Assembly (NCBI RefSeq): GCF_963669205.1
Contig: NZ_OY769915.1
Coordinates: 5,908,501-5,972,500 of the forward strand
Length of the DNA stretch: 64,000 nt
Source: an uncultured Roseibium sp.
Lineage (GTDB): Bacteria > Pseudomonadota > Alphaproteobacteria > Rhizobiales > Stappiaceae
Reading direction: 5' to 3'
Shown piece by piece: positions 24,448 to 32,910 of the stretch. The translations under genes and the position numbers were made by a program. Every line of letters starts with the position of its first letter. Position 1 is the first letter of the stretch. The notes beneath the pieces were generated by a model. That model was not told the DNA's origin. It did no database searches and saw nothing but the letters and a program-made list of their open reading frames with translations.

Positions 24448-24713
24448 TGGTCGATTCCAATTATTGGCATTTTTGGCAAGATAACATTTAAAAAAAGCAA
24501 AAAAAGACTAAAACAACATTCTATTGGAAAAATTTTTTTTGGAATGCATTTTTTGAGTGCATAAAAAACTATGACACAATCAAAAAACTCAGCAGTTCAT
24601 GCAGCACGATAAACTGCCCCACAAACTGACCTTACCATCCGGATCGGATTTTCACGCGGGGTGAAGAGTGCGGGGGGGAGATCGCCACAAATATCGGAGA
24701 TGGTCGTCCCGGT
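24448..24713. other. AT-rich spacer between tandem paralogues
   Basis: A 266-base gap. Bases 24470-24600 are strikingly AT-rich, with A and T runs and a TGCATTTTTTGAGTGCA inverted repeat around 24545-24561. No gene is seen. It probably contains the promoter of the downstream copy. Confidence 0.5.
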
Positions 24714-25601
24714 TCAGTCCCGCTTGACGCGCCGCGCGCCGGCTAGCGCCTTGTGGGCACGCTTGCGGGCCACCTGCCTCTGCGCATCGGCCTGCACGTA
24801 ATCCTCTTCCCTTAGGCCGAGTTTTTCGGCGAAGCGTTCGCGGATCAGGCCGTAGAACGTTGCGTGCAGGCTGGAGAAGACCCAGACCAGGATCAGCATG
24901 GTGCCCATCGGGAAAATTGCCGACCGGACCTGCTGCCAGAGATCGCTCGCTGGCACCAGCCCGTCGCTGACGCTCAGGAGAAAGCCCCAGACGAATATCA
25001 GGAAACCCGCCAGCAGGCTCATGATCAGCGCCGAAAAGGCCATGGCCCAGCCCATCCCCGACGTCGCGTGCCAGCTTTCCTTCAGCGTCAGCGGATCATC
25101 GACGGCCGCGGCGGGCAGAACAACGGAGAGCCTTTGAACCACCATCAGCGCGATGAACGGCGCGAACACCATCAGCAACGCGCCCAGACCACCGGTCAGG
25201 GCAGCCGCAATCGAGGCGGCGATGATCAGCGGGATAAGCGACAGGAACCCGATCAGACCAAGGACGATCTGGAAGAAGATCACCCTGATGGTCCGTCTTC
25301 CGACCACGACCGGAAAATCCCGCGCATCGATCAGGATGCGCCGGACGTAGGCAATCGCGATGGAAAATCCGACCAGCAGGTTGGCAAGGGCTGCAAGTGT
25401 GCGCAGCGCACCCTCATCCGCCTTGGCAACGGGCTCCGTCATGTAGGAGACGGTCGAGAACCCGCTCTCGGGCATCAGCGCGGACCCGATGGCAAAATTG
25501 AGCGCGAGCAGAAGCAGGATATAGGCCCAGCCGGTTCGGAAAACTGTCCCGACATTGTGTTGCGCCAGGGACAAGGATCGTTCCAGCACGGTTATGAACA
25601 T
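24714..25601 (-). CDS. Integral membrane protein, upstream copy of a tandem pair
   Basis: A 295-residue protein with the same layout as its neighbour: N-terminal MFITVLERSLSLAQHNVGTVFRTGWAYILLLLALN, helices FFQIVLGLIGFLSLIPLIIAA and LLMVFAPFIALMVVQRLSVVLPAAAVDDPLTLKESWHATSGMGWAMA, and the same basic C-terminus. GC content is uniform and high, so this copy looks ancestral. The pattern of long helices with an amphipathic 'LPAAAVDDPLTLKESW' segment resembles the three proteins at 47.4-49.9 kb at the fold level, although overall identity is low. Function unknown. Confidence 0.82.
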   Translation of the reverse strand: MFITVLERSLSLAQHNVGTVFRTGWAYILLLLALNFAIGSALMPESGFSTVSYMTEPVAKADEGALRTLAALANLLVGFSIAIAYVRRILIDARDFPVVVGRRTIRVIFFQIVLGLIGFLSLIPLIIAASIAAALTGGLGALLMVFAPFIALMVVQRLSVVLPAAAVDDPLTLKESWHATSGMGWAMAFSALIMSLLAGFLIFVWGFLLSVSDGLVPASDLWQQVRSAIFPMGTMLILVWVFSSLHATFYGLIRERFAEKLGLREEDYVQADAQRQVARKRAHKALAGARRVKRD

Positions 25602-25786
25602 GAATTGCCCCCAGGATGACCGACACGCTTCACTATAGTTAGAGATTCCTTAGAAAATCGCTAGCGCTGCACGCGGCAACGCTCAATTCCGCATGCTTTT
25701 CGCCGCACTTGTCCATCCAATGCTGGAAAGTTGGACCAAATTCCCTCATATGGTGGGCAAACATCCTCAACCGGTTGGCCTCAGTC

Positions 25787-27046
25787 ATGATCGATGATTT
25801 CGCAAAACCCCTGCCCCGCCGAAAGTCCGTGGGCGTCATGGTCGGTAACGTCCAGGTTGGCGGTGATGCGCCGATTGTTGTTCAGTCCATGACCAACACG
25901 GATACGGCCGATGCGGATTCAACGGTTGCCCAGGTCGCGGCGCTGGCACGCGCCGGCTCGGAGGTCGTGCGCATCACCGTCGATCGGGAAGAAGCCGCTG
26001 CACAAGTGCCGCGTATCAAGGAACGGCTTCAGCGCATCGGCATCGATGTTCCGCTGGTGGGAGACTTTCACTATATCGGCCACAAGCTCCTGACAGACTA
26101 TCCCGATTGCGCTGCCGCGCTCGACAAGTACCGCATCAATCCGGGAAATGTCGGCTTCAAGGCAAAGCGTGACACGCAATTCTCTCAGATCATCGACATC
26201 GCTCTGAAGCACGACAAGCCGGTGCGCATCGGCGTCAACTGGGGGTCGCTCGATCAGGAGCTGCTCACGAAGCTGATGGACGAGAACGCCGGGAGCGCCA
26301 ATCCGGTGTCCGCGGCCGCGGTCATGCGGGAGGCGATCATCCAGTCCGGTCTTTTGTCGGCGGAGCGGGCCGAAAGCCTCGGCATGGGCCGCGACAAGAT
26401 CATCCTGTCTGCCAAGGTCAGCCAGGTACAGGACCTCATTGCGGTTTACGCCGATCTGGCGCGCCGCTGCGACTATGCGCTTCATCTCGGCCTGACCGAG
26501 GCCGGCATGGGCACCAAGGGCATCGTCTCGTCGTCTGCCTCCATGGGCATCTTGCTGCAGCAGGGCATCGGCGACACCATCCGCGTCTCGCTGACCCCTG
26601 AACCGGGCGGCGACCGTACGCGCGAGGTTCAGGTCGCCCAGGAGCTTCTGCAGGTGATGGGGTTCAGGGCGTTCGTGCCTGTCGTGGCGGCCTGCCCGGG
26701 ATGCGGCCGCACAACCTCCACTGTTTTCCAGGAACTGGCGAGCGACATTCAGGACCATATTCGCGAATCGATGCCCACGTGGCGCGAAGAGTATCCGGGC
26801 GTTGAAAGCCTGAGTGTCGCGGTGATGGGCTGCATCGTCAACGGTCCTGGTGAATCCAAGCATGCCGATATCGGCATATCGTTGCCCGGCACCGGCGAAA
26901 CCCCCTCGGCCCCCGTCTTCGTGGACGGCGAAAAGGTGGCGACGCTGCGCGGTGACGGCATAGCCGGCGAATTCAAAAAGATGGTGCTGGACTATATCGA
27001 GAAGCGCTACGGCACCGGTGCGAAATCATCGTCCGATGCAGCCTGA
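25787..27046 (+). CDS. ispG: 4-hydroxy-3-methylbut-2-en-1-yl diphosphate synthase (IspG/GcpE)
   Basis: A 419-residue iron-sulfur enzyme of the MEP isoprenoid pathway that converts MEcPP to HMBPP. The N-terminal TIM-barrel starts RKSVGVMVGNVQVGGDAPIVVQSMTNTDTADADSTVAQV, with KYRINPGNVG inside. The [4Fe-4S] ligands are in ACPGCGRTTSTVFQELA and the later MGCIVNGPGESKHADIGISLPG. The start at 25787 is chosen because homologues begin close to the KSV segment; no strong ribosome site is present. It is followed after 21 bases by pdxY and then DUF429. Confidence 0.96.
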   Translation: MIDDFAKPLPRRKSVGVMVGNVQVGGDAPIVVQSMTNTDTADADSTVAQVAALARAGSEVVRITVDREEAAAQVPRIKERLQRIGIDVPLVGDFHYIGHKLLTDYPDCAAALDKYRINPGNVGFKAKRDTQFSQIIDIALKHDKPVRIGVNWGSLDQELLTKLMDENAGSANPVSAAAVMREAIIQSGLLSAERAESLGMGRDKIILSAKVSQVQDLIAVYADLARRCDYALHLGLTEAGMGTKGIVSSSASMGILLQQGIGDTIRVSLTPEPGGDRTREVQVAQELLQVMGFRAFVPVVAACPGCGRTTSTVFQELASDIQDHIRESMPTWREEYPGVESLSVAVMGCIVNGPGESKHADIGISLPGTGETPSAPVFVDGEKVATLRGDGIAGEFKKMVLDYIEKRYGTGAKSSSDAA

Positions 27047-27067
27047 TCCGGCCGAAGGGCATTCCAG

Positions 27068-27958
27068 ATGATGCAGCCTGAACCACCCAAAGCGCCGCTT
27101 CTGGTGATCACGTCCCAGGTCGTTCGCGGCGGCATCAGCGGCCGGGGCCTCACTTTTGCGCTGGAGCGGATCGGACACGCCGCCTGGTTCCTGCCGACGG
27201 TTCTGCTGCCCTGGCATCCGGGACACGGCAAGGGCACGCGCATTGTCGCCCCCGCAGATGACTTCACGGCACTCGCCGGTGATCTTGCCGCCTCACCAAA
27301 ACTCGCCGAACTCGGCGGTGTCATGACAGGTTATCTCGGCAATGCCGAACAGGCGGCCCCGATCGCCGGGCTGGTCAAGGCCGTGAAGAAAGCCAACCCG
27401 GACGCGCTCTATCTGTGCGATCCGGTGATCGGTGACCATCACAGCGCTGGCGGTGGCGGGCTTTACGTCCCGAAGGCAACGGCGGAGGCAATCCGGGACG
27501 AACTGGTGCCGCTGGCGGATATCGTGACGCCCAATTCCTTCGAGCTCGGCTGGCTGACGCAGCGTGAGGTCGGAGCCGAACTCCAGGCCCTTTCGGCCGC
27601 ACGTTCGCTCGGTACGGCGCGGGTCCTGATCACGTCGTCACCAGCGCTCCGCCGCAATGCGATTGCCAACCTGCTGGCAGGTCCGCGTGGCGCGGTCGCA
27701 GCCGAACACGCCGCCATCGACAATCCGCCCCACGGCACCGGAGATCTCATTGCGGGGCTGTTCCTGTCGAACGTTTTGGCCGGTTTTGACGACGAGGAGG
27801 CCCTGAAACGCGCTTCTGCCTCGGTCTTCGAGCTGGTCGCGAGAAGCGTCAAGAAGGGGGCCGACGAACTGCTCTTTGCAGAGGAACAGCAATCGGTCGT
27901 TCGCGCGATGGCTCTGGTGACATCCCGCCGCGTGGTGGAATCGAGAAGCCGTGCCTGA
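27068..27958 (+). CDS. pdxY: Pyridoxal kinase
   Basis: A 296-residue ribokinase-like enzyme that phosphorylates pyridoxal in the PLP salvage path. Motifs: substrate loop TSQVVRGGISGRGLTFALERIGH, MTGYLGNAEQ, DPVIGDHHSAGGGGLYVP, TPNSFELGWLT, and the catalytic anion hole PPHGTGDLIAGLFLSN (Asp base). Two adjacent ATG codons are possible starts. Its end overlaps the DUF429 gene by 8 bases, so ispG-pdxY-DUF429 form one transcript. Confidence 0.92.
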   Translation: MMQPEPPKAPLLVITSQVVRGGISGRGLTFALERIGHAAWFLPTVLLPWHPGHGKGTRIVAPADDFTALAGDLAASPKLAELGGVMTGYLGNAEQAAPIAGLVKAVKKANPDALYLCDPVIGDHHSAGGGGLYVPKATAEAIRDELVPLADIVTPNSFELGWLTQREVGAELQALSAARSLGTARVLITSSPALRRNAIANLLAGPRGAVAAEHAAIDNPPHGTGDLIAGLFLSNVLAGFDDEEALKRASASVFELVARSVKKGADELLFAEEQQSVVRAMALVTSRRVVESRSRA

Positions 27959-28688
27959 CGGCGCCGGTACCTGGGTTGCGGGCGTTGACGGCTGCAAAGC
28001 CGGCTGGGTCGCCGTGTTGCGCAATCTCTGTGATCCTGCCGGCCTGCGTCTCGCGGTTTTCCAGTCCTTTGCCGGTGTTCTGGCATGCCATCCTTTTCTC
28101 ACGATCATCGCGGTCGACATGCCCATCGGGCTGCCGGAGACGATTGACCAGACCGGCAGAGGCCCGGAGAAGGCCGCGCGCAGACATCTGGGCGAGCGGC
28201 AATCCTCCGTCTTCTCCGTTCCTTCGCGCGCCGCCGTCTACGAGACCGACTACCGGGACGCTTGCCAAACCGCCCAAAAGACATCGGAACCGCCCCGGAA
28301 GGTGTCCAAGCAGTGCTTCTATCTCTTCCCGAAAATCAGGGAAATCGACGTCCTGATGACGCCGGAGCTGGAAGACCGTGTCTTCGAGGTGCATCCGGAA
28401 CTCGCATTCTGGCGGCTGAACGGCGAGCGGGAAATGAGCCTGCCGAAAAAGGTCAAGAGCCGCGCTAACCCCGCCGGCCTCGACCAGCGCCGGGATCTCC
28501 TCGCCTCGAAGGGGCTGCCCGCCGCCTTTCTCGATCAGAAACCTCCGAGAGGCTGCGGCCGGGACGATCTCCTCGACGCGGCCGCCAACAGCCTGATCGC
28601 CGAGCGCTGCCTCGGGGGCAACGCGAAACCGTTTCCCGACCCGTTCCGGCGGGACGGACACGGATTGCGCATGGCGATCTGGGCGTAA
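27951..28688 (+). CDS. DUF429-domain protein (predicted RNase H-like nuclease fold)
   Basis: A 245-residue protein starting with GTG inside the end of pdxY. The DUF429 signature includes VAGVDGCKAGWVAV (first acidic residue of an RNase H-like fold), IIAVDMPIGLPE, RAAVYETDYRDAC, FYLFPKIREID, FEVHPELAFWRLNG and the final GRDDLLDAAANSLIAERCL. The acidic residues fit a metal-dependent nuclease, but activity is not established for the family. Translational coupling to pdxY looks incidental. Confidence 0.88.
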   Translation: MPDGAGTWVAGVDGCKAGWVAVLRNLCDPAGLRLAVFQSFAGVLACHPFLTIIAVDMPIGLPETIDQTGRGPEKAARRHLGERQSSVFSVPSRAAVYETDYRDACQTAQKTSEPPRKVSKQCFYLFPKIREIDVLMTPELEDRVFEVHPELAFWRLNGEREMSLPKKVKSRANPAGLDQRRDLLASKGLPAAFLDQKPPRGCGRDDLLDAAANSLIAERCLGGNAKPFPDPFRRDGHGLRMAIWA

Positions 28689-28821
28689 TTGAGTGACGTA
28701 GGCAATCCTGCCATCAGGAAGTCACCCAACTCGTTAGAGCCCCGCTCCACAAGCTATCATGGATAGGGTGTCAGGCAGCATCGCGGCTGTCAGCTGATTC
28801 CATTTGCAGGAGGATATTCAC

Positions 28822-29124
28822 GTGAGGCGACTGAAACTTGTATCGGCTGCTGCGATCGTATTCGCGCTTGCCTATTCCAGTCCGATCGATTTTTCGGGCG
28901 TTTCTTCCGGACTGCCGATCATTGCAGGCGTCGGAACCGCGAAGGCACAGAACGCAGCACGCAACACAGCGCGGCGCACCTCAAGGCGAACAACCCGCCG
29001 CGTTAATCGCCGGACCTCCGTCGCTGGATGCAGCCCTTACAACGCCTACTTCAACTGCGGCGGTGTCTACTATCGCCCTGTCGTGGAAAATGGCGTCACT
29101 GTATATGTCGTTGTTAATCCTTGA
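28822..29124 (+). CDS. Small secreted Arg-rich protein
   Basis: A 100-residue protein starting with GTG, preceded by AGGAGG 8 bases upstream. The signal peptide is LVSAAAIVFALAYSSPIDFSG... with probable cleavage near AKAQ-N. The next stretch is very basic: ARNTARRTSRRTTRRVNRRT (9 Arg in about 20). The C-terminal part has SPYNAYFNCGGVYYRPVVENGVTVYVVVNP with two Cys. The basic tract may bind polyanions such as LPS or nucleic acid (inference). It lies 16 bases before the next secreted-protein gene, likely co-transcribed. Confidence 0.7.
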   Translation: MRRLKLVSAAAIVFALAYSSPIDFSGVSSGLPIIAGVGTAKAQNAARNTARRTSRRTTRRVNRRTSVAGCSPYNAYFNCGGVYYRPVVENGVTVYVVVNP

Positions 29125-29140
29125 TTTTCCGGAGATCATC

Positions 29141-29569
29141 ATGACACTTTCCTCCAGAATTCTCAGCATCTGCATCGCTTTCGGATTCGCTGCCTTCAGC
29201 ACGGCAGCGACGGCCCAGGGCCCTGTCCAGGGTGTCCTCGAAGCATGCGAAACGGAAATCACCACCTATTGCGACCAGGTGACGCCCGGCCACGGCCGGA
29301 TGCTGTCCTGCATGTATGCCCATGAGGACAAGATCAGCGACGCCTGCGCCAACTCCATTGTCGACCTTGCCGACGCGCTGGACTTCATGTTCGCCAATGC
29401 CAGCGAGGCCATTGCCATTTGCGCCGCCGATATCGAGGCCAACTGTTCCGGCGTCGAATTTGGCGGAGGGCGTGTTCTCTCCTGCTTGAAAGAGAATGCG
29501 GACAGGGTTTCATCCGATTGTCAGCCTGTCATGAACGCATTTGCGGAAAAATTCGGTCTCGCAGACTGA
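29141..29569 (+). CDS. Secreted cysteine-rich repeat (GLG1-like) protein
   Basis: A 142-residue protein with signal peptide ILSICIAFGFAAFSTAATAQ. Two repeats of the cysteine-rich GLG1-type unit follow: ACETEITTYCDQVTPGHGRMLSCMYAHEDKISDACANSI and ICAADIEANCSGVEFGGGRVLSCLKENADRVSSDCQ, each with four Cys that should form two disulfides. Bacterial members are periplasmic and of unknown function. GGAG precedes the ATG. It follows the Arg-rich secreted gene by 16 bases. Confidence 0.85.
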   Translation: MTLSSRILSICIAFGFAAFSTAATAQGPVQGVLEACETEITTYCDQVTPGHGRMLSCMYAHEDKISDACANSIVDLADALDFMFANASEAIAICAADIEANCSGVEFGGGRVLSCLKENADRVSSDCQPVMNAFAEKFGLAD

Positions 29570-29629
29570 TCCGTCCAGCCGCGCCGTGTCCCGTCCGCTG
29601 ACAGTTTGGCACAACCGATGTCAAGCGGC

Positions 29630-30277
29630 CTAAAGAGTTCTGAGTAGTGCGTTGATTTCCGCGCCCAATGACTCGTCTCTCACGATCTCTCCGTGACACG
29701 GCACGATCATGGTCGGCGCGTCTTCTGACAACCGCTGTCGCACCCAGTCCGAAAATCGCTGTTTGTCCTCAAGCCCGTAGGTCGGAAACGTCTTCAGAAA
29801 ACCGGCACGCGCGCGTTCATCGCCCTTCTGCTGAAGACCGCAAAAGGCATCGGTGACGACCCAGACAAGCTCGTCTTCCGCGCGAACGATCATCCAGACC
29901 TCACCGGTCTTGAGCCCCTCGGGTTCCACAAGCGACACGCTGTCCGGAAGCGCCTTTCGCAGATCTGCAAGATCCCCGAAACGGTATCCGGTCAACTTGG
30001 CGAGCCTGGGCCTGGCCGCATCGGAGGCGACGAGGCCGGCGGCTTCGAAGGCCGCGGCGTGCTCCGCAATGCCCTTGTTGTGATAGTGATTGGGAGCGAA
30101 CAGGAAACGGACGTCATGCGTCTCTGCGAGCGCCGCACTCGTCTTTTGTACCGGGCTGTATAGACAGACGCCGTCCTCCCGCAGATCCGTGATCACGCAT
30201 CTGAGGTTGCCGCGCCGGATGGTCCGGAGACCGGGAGCACCTATGATATCTTCCGGGATTGGAGGCTTTTTCGTCAT
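29630..30277 (-). CDS. DUF4336-like / metallo-hydrolase-like protein
   Basis: A 215-residue cytoplasmic protein. The layout suggests a reduced metallo-beta-lactamase-like fold: CVITDLREDGVCLYSPVQ (strand), FLFAPNHYHNKGIAEHAAAF (the place of the HxHxDH motif, partly preserved as H-Y-H-N), ELVWVVTDAFCG, and TMIVPCHGEIV near the end. The incomplete metal motif makes enzyme activity uncertain. Its ATG overlaps the stop of the upstream TetR gene (ATGA), so both are co-translated. GGAGCGGAG precedes the start. Confidence 0.6.
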   Translation of the reverse strand: MTKKPPIPEDIIGAPGLRTIRRGNLRCVITDLREDGVCLYSPVQKTSAALAETHDVRFLFAPNHYHNKGIAEHAAAFEAAGLVASDAARPRLAKLTGYRFGDLADLRKALPDSVSLVEPEGLKTGEVWMIVRAEDELVWVVTDAFCGLQQKGDERARAGFLKTFPTYGLEDKQRFSDWVRQRLSEDAPTMIVPCHGEIVRDESLGAEINALLRTL

Positions 30278-30870
30278 GCGCTCCGCTCCAGGGCCCGCAA
30301 TTGATCGCACAGAACGCCAACCAGAAAGCGTCCGCCCCGGTTGGACCCGTCCAGACGGTTCTGGACATGAACGCCCATGACCCCGGACACCAGTCCCTTC
30401 GCCATTGAAGGACAGTCCGTCGACGGATCGATCCGCGTTTCGGCGGCCGCGTTTTCAAGACAGGTCCTGAAACAGGCTTCAAGCGCCTGCCAGTAGTGCC
30501 GGACGGCTTTTTCAAGCCGCGGACTCCCGACCCTGGCATTTTCAATGCCGGTATTCACCACGAGACAGCCATGCCTGCTAGACGTCATCGACCCATCGGT
30601 CACAAGCGCTTCCAGGAAATCGACAATGTCCTGAATGCCGCCGTCTTTCATCGGCTTCATGGCGTGGTCGATGGCCTTTTCGCTATAGAATTCCAGCGCT
30701 TCCAGATAGAGCCCCTCCTTGCCGCCGAACTCGGTCCGGATCGCGAACTGGTTGAGGCCGGTCAGGCGTTCCATCTCCCTGAGGCCGAGGGCCTGGTAGC
30801 CATGCTGCCAGAATGCAAGAACGACGCGTTCAACGACGTCTTCTCTGATGTAGCTCTTTGGGCGCGCCAT
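30274..30870 (-). CDS. TetR/AcrR-family transcriptional regulator
   Basis: A 198-residue repressor. The N-terminal HTH is IREDVVERVVLAFWQHGYQALGLREMERLTGLNQFAIRTEFGGKEGLYLEAL, with the recognition helix replaced by LNQFAIRTEFG, similar to the NemR/AcuR-like group that senses electrophiles. A Cys in HGCLVVNTG at the ligand pocket also matches that group. It is first in an operon with the metallo-hydrolase-like gene. A -35-like TTGACA (complement of 30925-30930) and an inverted repeat overlap its promoter. Confidence 0.88.
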   Translation of the reverse strand: MARPKSYIREDVVERVVLAFWQHGYQALGLREMERLTGLNQFAIRTEFGGKEGLYLEALEFYSEKAIDHAMKPMKDGGIQDIVDFLEALVTDGSMTSSRHGCLVVNTGIENARVGSPRLEKAVRHYWQALEACFRTCLENAAAETRIDPSTDCPSMAKGLVSGVMGVHVQNRLDGSNRGGRFLVGVLCDQLRALERSA

Positions 30871-30876
30871 TCGATT

Positions 30877-30930
30877 ATTTCTCTACGATTGCAGTGAAAC
30901 TGTTTCTATACACTCGCAGAGAAATGTCAA
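30877..30930 (-). promoter_or_regulatory. Promoter region of the TetR gene with spaced inverted repeat
   Basis: ATTTCTCTACGA at 30877-30888 mirrors TCGCAGAGAAAT at 30914-30925 with one mismatch, 25 bases apart. TTGACA (complement of 30925-30930) with TAGAAA 16 bases on, or TATAGA 14 bases on, is a possible promoter inside. The arms are a plausible autoregulatory site. Confidence 0.45.
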
Positions 30931-31054
30931 GAACCCGGATTGAGCAGCTCCCCCTTCCCTTTTCGTCAGAACCTGTTAAAAGGCGCGCCGCCTGCCGCAA
31001 GCAGGCCACCGGTCGCAGCCTACCCGGTGCCAGCGAAAACAAGGGACCACATCG

Positions 31055-31744
31055 TTGAAAACACTTGTCATCTGTTCCGGCGGAATGGATTCCGTCACCC
31101 TTGCGCACAGGATCGCGCAGGATCATGAGCTTGCCGGCCTCATCTCCTTCGACTACGGCCAGCGCCACCGGAAGGAACTCGAGTTTGCCGGTCTGTGCGC
31201 CGAAGAGCTCGACACCGAACATGTCCTGATGGACATCTCCAACATCGGCCGCCAGCTTACCGGCTCGGCCCTGACCGACGATGTCGATGTTCCCGATGGA
31301 CACTATGCCGAAGACACCATGAAGATCACCGTTGTGCCAAACCGCAACGCGATCATGCTTGCCATCGCCTATGGCATCGCGGCCTCGCGCGGCGCCGATA
31401 CCGTGGCAACGGCCGTCCATGGCGGTGACCACTTCATTTATCCGGACTGCCGCCCGGCCTTCACGTCCAGCTTCGAGACCATGCAGCGCTACGCACTGGA
31501 CGGGTACGCCGAAATCAGCCTGTTCACGCCCTATGTCAGCATCAGCAAGTCGGATATCGCCGCCGAGGGCCTGCGGCTCGGCATCGATTACCGTAAGACC
31601 TGGTCCTGCTACAAGGGCGGCGAAAAACACTGCGGGCGCTGCGGCACCTGCGTGGAGCGCCGGGAAGCCTTTCATCTGGCAGGCGGCATCGATCCGACGG
31701 ACTACGCGGACGCGGACTTCTGGAAGGTGGCCTGCAATGTATAG
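31055..31744 (+). CDS. queC: 7-cyano-7-deazaguanine synthase
   Basis: A 229-residue ATP-dependent enzyme that converts 7-carboxy-7-deazaguanine to preQ0. PP-loop SGGMDS at residues 8-13, then FDYGQRHRKEL, VPNRNAIMLAIAYGIA and the zinc site SCYKGGEKHCGRCGTCVERREAF (four Cys). The start is TTG at 31055 with GGGA upstream; no ATG is available at that position. First gene of the queC-queD-queE-queF operon, overlapping queD by 8 bases. No preQ1 riboswitch is recognised upstream. Confidence 0.95.
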   Translation: MKTLVICSGGMDSVTLAHRIAQDHELAGLISFDYGQRHRKELEFAGLCAEELDTEHVLMDISNIGRQLTGSALTDDVDVPDGHYAEDTMKITVVPNRNAIMLAIAYGIAASRGADTVATAVHGGDHFIYPDCRPAFTSSFETMQRYALDGYAEISLFTPYVSISKSDIAAEGLRLGIDYRKTWSCYKGGEKHCGRCGTCVERREAFHLAGGIDPTDYADADFWKVACNV

Positions 31745-32123
31745 GATCACGAAGGAATTCCACTTCTCCGCCTCCCACCAGTTGCACGGCCTGCCGGAGG
31801 ACCATCCCTGTGCCAGGTTCCACGGTCACAACTACGTCGTGGAAGTGGAACTGGCCTCCGAAGAGCTGAACGCGATCGGCTTCGTCCGCGACTACAACGA
31901 ACTCAAGTCGCTGAAGACCTATATCGACGAAAGGCTTGATCACCGCCATCTCAATGACGTCCTCGGCGATGACTGCGTGACCGCGGAACGCCTGGCGCGG
32001 CACCTTTTTGACTGGTGCAGAAATGCCTGGCCGGAAACGGCGGCCGTGCGCGTCAGGGAAACGCCGAAGACCTGCGCAGAGTACCGTCCGCTTGTCGCGG
32101 TTCCGGTGGAGCAGCGTCCATGA
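31737..32123 (+). CDS. queD: 6-carboxytetrahydropterin synthase
   Basis: A 128-residue enzyme of queuosine biosynthesis acting on 7,8-dihydroneopterin triphosphate. The zinc ligands are His14 (FSASHQL), His29 and His31 (CARFHGHNYVVEVEL), and the catalytic Cys25 is present. Later motifs DYNELK and LDHRHLND, plus VRVRETPKTCAEY with the substrate Glu, match the family. It overlaps queC by 8 bases and queE by 4 (ATGA). Confidence 0.95.
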   Translation: MYRITKEFHFSASHQLHGLPEDHPCARFHGHNYVVEVELASEELNAIGFVRDYNELKSLKTYIDERLDHRHLNDVLGDDCVTAERLARHLFDWCRNAWPETAAVRVRETPKTCAEYRPLVAVPVEQRP

Positions 32124-32848
32124 CCGCCGCAACCATACGCGTCAACGAGATCTTCGGCCCGACCATCCAGGGAGAAGGCGCCCTGATCGGTAAGCCGACC
32201 GTTTTCGTGCGCACCGGCGGCTGCGACTACCGCTGTTCCTGGTGCGATACGCTGCATGCGGTCGACGGCACCTACCGGGATGACTGGCAGCCGATGACAC
32301 CGGCCTCAATCCTGATGCAGGTGGACATTCTGTCCGGCGGGCACCCGCTGATGGTCTCGCTCTCCGGCGGCAATCCGGCCATTCAGCCGCTTGGCCCGCT
32401 CATCCGTCTGGGCCAGGAGGACGGCTACCGTTTTGCACTGGAAACCCAGGGCAGCATCGCAAGGGACTGGTTCGAGGACCTCGATCTGCTGACCCTCAGC
32501 CCGAAACCGCCTTCCAGCGGAATGGAAACGGACTGGCAAAGGCTCGCGGAATGCGTGGAGGCGGCGGGACCGGCAACCCGGGTGGCAATGAAGGTGGTCG
32601 TTTTCGACGATGCCGACTATGCCTATGCCCGCGAGGTCGCCAGCCGCTACCCCGGACAACCGCTTTACCTGCAGCCGGGCAACCACACACCGCCGCATCC
32701 GGGCGAGACCGACGGCTTCATCGACATGAACGGCATCATGGACCGCATGCGCTGGCTGGTTGGCAAGGTCACGTCGGACCGGCTCTATTCGGCAACCGTT
32801 CTGCCGCAACTGCACACGCTGGTCTGGGGCAACCTGAGAGGCGTCTGA
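32120..32848 (+). CDS. queE: 7-carboxy-7-deazaguanine synthase (radical SAM)
   Basis: A 242-residue radical SAM enzyme that forms the 7-deazapurine ring from carboxytetrahydropterin. The N-terminal substrate loop is NEIFGPTIQGEGALIGKPTVFVRTGGC. The cluster motif is Cys35-x3-Cys39-x2-Cys42 (CDYRCSWCD). SLSGGNPAIQPL and LETQGS follow as usual for QueE. It starts inside the queD stop codon. Sixty-two bases separate it from queF. Confidence 0.95.
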   Translation: MTAATIRVNEIFGPTIQGEGALIGKPTVFVRTGGCDYRCSWCDTLHAVDGTYRDDWQPMTPASILMQVDILSGGHPLMVSLSGGNPAIQPLGPLIRLGQEDGYRFALETQGSIARDWFEDLDLLTLSPKPPSSGMETDWQRLAECVEAAGPATRVAMKVVVFDDADYAYAREVASRYPGQPLYLQPGNHTPPHPGETDGFIDMNGIMDRMRWLVGKVTSDRLYSATVLPQLHTLVWGNLRGV

Positions 32849-32910
32849 CCAGGAACTGAACGCCCGCCCTCCGGACCCTCAAGCGGAGGAAGGGCGACGA
32901 GGAGACAACC

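Noticed and set aside
29630..30277. Full metallo-beta-lactamase assignment
   Set aside because: The HxHxDH motif is not complete, so only a resemblance is stated.
30931..31054. preQ1 riboswitch upstream of queC
   Set aside because: A GC-rich hairpin (GCCTGC/GCAGGC) exists, but the preQ1-I, II or III conserved nucleotides are not seen.
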